From the NCBI RefSeq assembly GCF_025150085.1, contig NZ_CP102280.1:2367001-2431000 (forward strand): 64,000 nucleotides of DNA, given 5' to 3'. The translations under genes were made by a program, and so were the position numbers. The DNA is from Dorea longicatena (lineage in GTDB: Bacteria > Bacillota > Clostridia > Lachnospirales > Lachnospiraceae). Below the pieces are notes generated by a model. It worked only from the letters and a program-made list of their open reading frames with translations. It was not told the DNA's origin and made no database searches. This document shows positions 61,274-64,000 of the stretch, piece by piece (within the stretch, counting starts at the first letter, position 1; every line of letters starts with the position of its first letter).

Positions 61274-62086
61274 CTACTGTGGTTCTTTGTTTTCCGCTTC
61301 TTCCCCAGCTTCCAGTGCAATGCGGACACGGTCGCTTCCCAGCTTATAATACGCATCGGTCACTTCAATGCCGACTGCCTGAAACCCCGACTCTGCCGCC
61401 GCAAGGATGGTAGTACCAGCTCCGGCAAACGGGTCTAAGATCAGGCCGCCCGGCTCACAGATCTGGATGACATCCTTCATCAGCTGGAGCGGCTTTTCTG
61501 TCACATGGATGCGGTTCTGGGGATTCCCATAACGGAACACACCCGGAAGGCAGGACACCGGGCGGTTGATCGGCATCGGTCCGTTGCTTCCCCATACAAT
61601 ATATTCTGCCTGCTGGCGGAATCTGCCTTTCTGCGGACGAGAGTTCCCCTTGTCCCAGACGGCAGTCCCTCTCCAGATCCACCCTGCCCACTGGAGGGCA
61701 TCGGTGATGGACGGGTACTGTCTCCAGTCAATAAAGAGGCAGATCGGAGCCCCTCTCTTGCAGGCTTTCCGCACATCGTACAGCCATTCTGCCATCCAGT
61801 GGGTCCAGGAACGCTGGTCTTTATTATCCCCATCAAAATCCGGCAGGGCATTTTCTGCTTTCATGCTGCTGTACTTCTGGTTGGTAGTTCGGTTGCGTTC
61901 GTTCTGCTTGGTTCCCCCGGACGCATAGGGCGGATCGGTTATAACTGCATCAAAGATCCCCGGCTGGAATCCTTTGACCAGTTTTAAGGTATCTCCATGC
62001 AGGATACGCCAGTTCTCCCCTCCGGCAGACTCATCCGGCACACAGTCCGGTTTTAAAAGATCTTCAAGTTTCAGGGTATTTCCCAT
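61274..62086 (-). CDS. Site-specific DNA methyltransferase (beta class)
   Basis: A 270-aa enzyme. Motif IV DAVITDPPYASGG (about residue 50) comes before motif I LDPFAGAGTTILAA (about 235), the order of the beta group (N6-adenine or N4-cytosine). No restriction endonuclease gene is adjacent, so it is an orphan that may shield the ICE from host restriction. ATG at 62086 is preferred (AAAGG upstream). Confidence 0.9.
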   Translation of the reverse strand: MGNTLKLEDLLKPDCVPDESAGGENWRILHGDTLKLVKGFQPGIFDAVITDPPYASGGTKQNERNRTTNQKYSSMKAENALPDFDGDNKDQRSWTHWMAEWLYDVRKACKRGAPICLFIDWRQYPSITDALQWAGWIWRGTAVWDKGNSRPQKGRFRQQAEYIVWGSNGPMPINRPVSCLPGVFRYGNPQNRIHVTEKPLQLMKDVIQICEPGGLILDPFAGAGTTILAAAESGFQAVGIEVTDAYYKLGSDRVRIALEAGEEAENKEPQ

Positions 62087-62156
62087 AGGCATCATCCTTT
62101 CGGTCGCTTATTTTCCAGATTTCTCTGGAAGTGCTTTTCTTTATGGAACTGCTCAT
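62064..62156 (-). CDS. Possible small overlapping gene
   Basis: A 30-aa reading, MSSSIKKSTSREIWKISDRK then DDAYGKYPET. Its ATG overlaps the stop of the preceding gene (ATGA) and its end overlaps the methyltransferase start. Coupling is typical of real small ICE genes, but the peptide has no motif. Alternatively it is simply leader sequence. Confidence 0.3.
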   Translation of the reverse strand: MSSSIKKSTSREIWKISDRKDDAYGKYPET

Positions 62157-62926
62157 CGGCAGGTATCCTCTTTTTTCAGTGTTTCTTTTCTTGGCGTTCT
62201 GGGCTGTTCACGGTGGTCCGACAGCTCGGTTTCCACGTATTCGCTGATGATTCCCAGCGCTTCATAGTAATTGCTGCTCTTGTGGACACGATCCGCCATT
62301 TCGTTGGCCTGTTCGGACATCCCGGCACGTCTAAGCAGTCTTGCGGCATCCCCAAGGATTGAGAAAATATTTCCGTCATGCCCTAAGAGCTTAAGTTCTG
62401 GACGGGACGGCTTTTGTTCCGGCTGCTTTTCCTGCACACCGTTTTCCGGTGCTTTCACCTGTATCTGGAAATCCGAACCGGCACCAACATAGAAATGTAA
62501 GTATAATTCACCACCGTCTACCTTGATCTCCCGCTGTTCCAGACTTTCTCCCCAGCCATCGCTGTACTGCCCTCTCAGATACTGCCCCACCACACGGTAT
62601 TCCTCTGGTGTCAGATTCTCCCGGAGTGTCAGGTTTGCACAGCCATATAAAACGCCCTCCTGTTCCTTTACCGCCATTGTAATGCGTTCCACTTTTTCCT
62701 TAATGTCCTTGTTTTGGTCAAAATAATCGATCAGGTTGCATGGCTGGTTGTCAGGCATACCGAGCCGATTGATCTCGTCAACCTTTTCTGCGATGGATGT
62801 CTGATACTGCACCAGGTCAGGTCCTTCCAATGGCTCCGCATCATCCAGATTCACAATATCTGAATAGTCCGGAATAAACTCTGCCATCAGAGGTGACAGC
62901 ATTTCCACTTCTATTTTATCTTTCAA
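62153..62926 (-). CDS. Conserved ICE protein with SDGWGE-type motif
   Basis: A 257-aa soluble protein. The central VVGQYLRGQYSDGWGESLEQ (about residues 110-130) is a motif I recall from ICE proteins of unknown role, followed by GGELYLHFYVGAGSDFQIQV. The C-terminal 80 residues are helical. The start is probably TTG at 62926 (MKDKIEVEMLSP), 5 bp after the primase stop with GAGGTG upstream; the earlier frame is inside primase. Confidence 0.6.
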   Translation of the reverse strand: MKDKIEVEMLSPLMAEFIPDYSDIVNLDDAEPLEGPDLVQYQTSIAEKVDEINRLGMPDNQPCNLIDYFDQNKDIKEKVERITMAVKEQEGVLYGCANLTLRENLTPEEYRVVGQYLRGQYSDGWGESLEQREIKVDGGELYLHFYVGAGSDFQIQVKAPENGVQEKQPEQKPSRPELKLLGHDGNIFSILGDAARLLRRAGMSEQANEMADRVHKSSNYYEALGIISEYVETELSDHREQPRTPRKETLKKEDTCR

Positions 62927-62930
62927 AGCA

Positions 62931-63902
62931 TCACCTCGCTTCCCTATTCTGCCGTTTCTCCGGTGTACGGGCAGCCATTTTTGCCATGTCTGCCCAGTCT
63001 GCCCCTTCGATTTCCGGCAGGTTCTCGATGATCCGATAGCTTCCCTCGTAGGCTTTTCGGATATGTTCACACGCCCACCGTCCGGCAAAGTCATTGTCGG
63101 TACACACTTCGATCTCGGTGATCTCCGGGTGCTGGGACAGAAAATGTTCCAATGCCTGCGGCTTTTTCATGCTCCGCTGGCTCTGCCCTTCTTTTGGTGC
63201 GCTGATCCCGCCAAGCTCCAGACGGTACTTATCCCGGCTTCCCTGTCTCTGTTCCAATGTCATGTGGGCAAGCACATCCACACAGGCTTCATAAACAGCA
63301 ACCCGTCTGCATCCCGATTTCGCCGGAACACAAAAAGCGTATGCCTTTTCACTTCCGGCCTGTTCCATCTTAAAAGACTTTCCGCTGGCATCGTAAATCC
63401 CACGCAGGAAAGCATATCTTGCCACCTGGTTTTCATCCCGTCCTATGAACACGGCATTGTGGTAGGGCAGACTCTCATATAAGATTTCCAAATGAACACA
63501 CCGCTGTAAGACCTCGCCACTGATGCCCCGCTCTTTCAGATAGCGGAACACCCTGCGGCAGTCTGGGCTGGCCGTAGGCAGGACAAATGGCTTCTTTGGC
63601 TTTGCTTCCACTGGAGGAGGGATATAGGTGGGATACTCATCTTTCAGCATTTGCACTGCCTCCAGAAAAGAACACCCGTCTACATGAATCAGGAAATTTA
63701 AAGCACTGGTGCCCCCGATATCTCTGGATTTCCAGTGCCACTGGCTGGTCTGCTCGTTAATCTTAAAGCTGTCGTGGTCTGTCAGCTCCCATTCATTTCT
63801 GGCTGAAGATTTTTTCAGACGGTTTGGCTGATATTTCTTCAGGTATTCAATGGCGGTGATCTCCCTTGCACGTTTGATTTCTTCTTCCGGAATCCACGGC
63901 AT
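62931..63902 (-). CDS. DUF3991/Toprim-domain protein (primase-like)
   Basis: A 323-aa protein. Residues 1-95 are the DUF3991 front (ITAIEYLKKYQPNRLKKSSA). A Toprim-like region follows with VAVYEACVDVLAHMTL (about 200) and ITEIEVCTDNDFAGRWACEH (about 260). It may prime lagging-strand synthesis in recipient cells. The start ATG shares a base with the metK stop (TAATG). Confidence 0.85.
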   Translation of the reverse strand: MPWIPEEEIKRAREITAIEYLKKYQPNRLKKSSARNEWELTDHDSFKINEQTSQWHWKSRDIGGTSALNFLIHVDGCSFLEAVQMLKDEYPTYIPPPVEAKPKKPFVLPTASPDCRRVFRYLKERGISGEVLQRCVHLEILYESLPYHNAVFIGRDENQVARYAFLRGIYDASGKSFKMEQAGSEKAYAFCVPAKSGCRRVAVYEACVDVLAHMTLEQRQGSRDKYRLELGGISAPKEGQSQRSMKKPQALEHFLSQHPEITEIEVCTDNDFAGRWACEHIRKAYEGSYRIIENLPEIEGADWADMAKMAARTPEKRQNREAR

Positions 63903-64000
63903 TACATCACGGTATCCCGGAGCTGCTCTGCCTTATCCGTTTTCTCCCACGGGAATTCCTTTCTTCCAAAATGCCCGAACACCGCACTCTGTCGGTAGAT
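63902..64000 (-). CDS. metK: S-adenosylmethionine synthetase, C-terminal end (runs off window)
   Basis: The visible 32 codons read [20 protein letters not shown] then [12 protein letters not shown], which is the C-terminus of MetK: FGHFGR... and WEKTDK are conserved. It makes S-adenosylmethionine for the methyltransferase encoded four genes downstream. The gene starts beyond the right edge of the window. Confidence 0.85.
   Translation of the reverse strand: MYRQSAVFGHFGRKEFPWEKTDKAEQLRDTVM

Larger units (their letters stand above)
24546..64000 (-). mobile_element. Integrative conjugative element (Tn1549/CTn-like), incomplete at the right edge
   Basis: It has a complete transfer set on one strand (MobC, relaxase, PcfB, VirD4, Maff2, TrbL-like, PrgI, VirB4, CHAP hydrolase) plus primase, methyltransferase, metK and DinG helicase. 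Iron-transport cargo occupies 29.0-37.9 kb and a second transposon is nested at 45.3-55.1 kb. The right end is outside the window. The left end is uncertain: either before the recombinase trio, or at the trio hairpin near 19.57 kb. Confidence 0.8.

Noticed and set aside
1..64000. CRISPR arrays, tRNA and rRNA genes
   Set aside because: No regularly spaced short repeats with unique spacers, no tRNA cloverleaf with a TTCGA loop and no rRNA-like segments were seen.

Overview
The window looks like a low-to-mid GC Firmicute of the gut Lachnospiraceae/Clostridia type. The basis is AT-rich core genes with strong AGGAGG ribosome binding sites, Tn916-type integrase/excisionase, and Tn4451-, Tn554- and Tn1549-type mobile DNA with clostridial ICE families (PcfB, PrgI, Maff2, DUF4240, DUF4313, DUF4314). 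Nearly all genes are on the minus strand, so transcription runs from high to low coordinates. No tRNA, rRNA or CRISPR array was seen.

Region 1 (1-4.1 kb) is chromosome: two translationally overlapping GntR regulators, a small helical protein, a Na+/phosphate cotransporter behind a Pho-box-like triple repeat, and a low-molecular-weight tyrosine phosphatase (LMW-PTP).

Region 2 (4.05-14.32 kb) is a 10.26-kb integrative island inserted in the start of the LMW-PTP gene. A 35-bp imperfect repeat marks both ends. The left copy belongs to the working gene and the right copy is the severed original start. The island has a Tn916-type integrase and excisionase, a DnaC-like loader, a RepA_N-like initiator and no relaxase. 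Its cargo is two uncharacterised clusters: (a) a cyclic-phosphate-processing receiver protein, two unknowns and a CX5R phosphatase-like protein; (b) a WYL regulator, a DUF2779 double-nuclease protein and an unknown 324-aa protein. Both have the look of defence or signalling cargo.

Region 3 (14.4-19.5 kb) is a scarred hot spot: a recombinase-like protein and a membrane protein, a headless integrase joined to an Abi_2 tail, a P-loop kinase, fragments of peptide deformylase and cupin, and an intact cupin plus carboxymuconolactone-decarboxylase operon behind a MerR-type promoter with a 19-bp spacer.

Region 4 (19.57-24.4 kb) is a Tn554-like set of three overlapping tyrosine recombinases plus a TnpC-like DUF6262 protein, ending at a long imperfect hairpin.

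Region 5 (24.5 kb to beyond 64 kb) is a large integrative conjugative element (ICE). From upstream to downstream it carries metK, primase, DNA methyltransferase, MobC, relaxase, PcfB, an ArdC-like protein, DUF4314, the VirD4 coupling protein (interrupted), Maff2, a TrbL/VirB6-like protein, DUF4313, PrgI, VirB4 and a lysozyme/CHAP hydrolase. Then come an iron/siderophore transport cargo (AraC, ECF S-T-A, two ABC exporter-fold subunits, DtxR), an orphan response regulator, a sigma-like protein, DUF3846, a 525-bp non-coding GC-rich structured region, DUF4240 and a DinG-like helicase.

Region 6 (45.3-55.1 kb) is a 9.83-kb Tn4451-type mobilizable transposon nested inside the ICE virD4 gene. It has a TnpX-type serine recombinase, TnpV, a lactococcin-972-type immunity/ABC pair, an RSF1010-like oriT, a MobA/MobL relaxase, a primase/ATPase and TnpW. 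A CC dinucleotide flanks it, and precise excision would restore virD4 exactly in frame (578 codons including the stop). The ICE coupling protein is therefore off in this copy but repairable.
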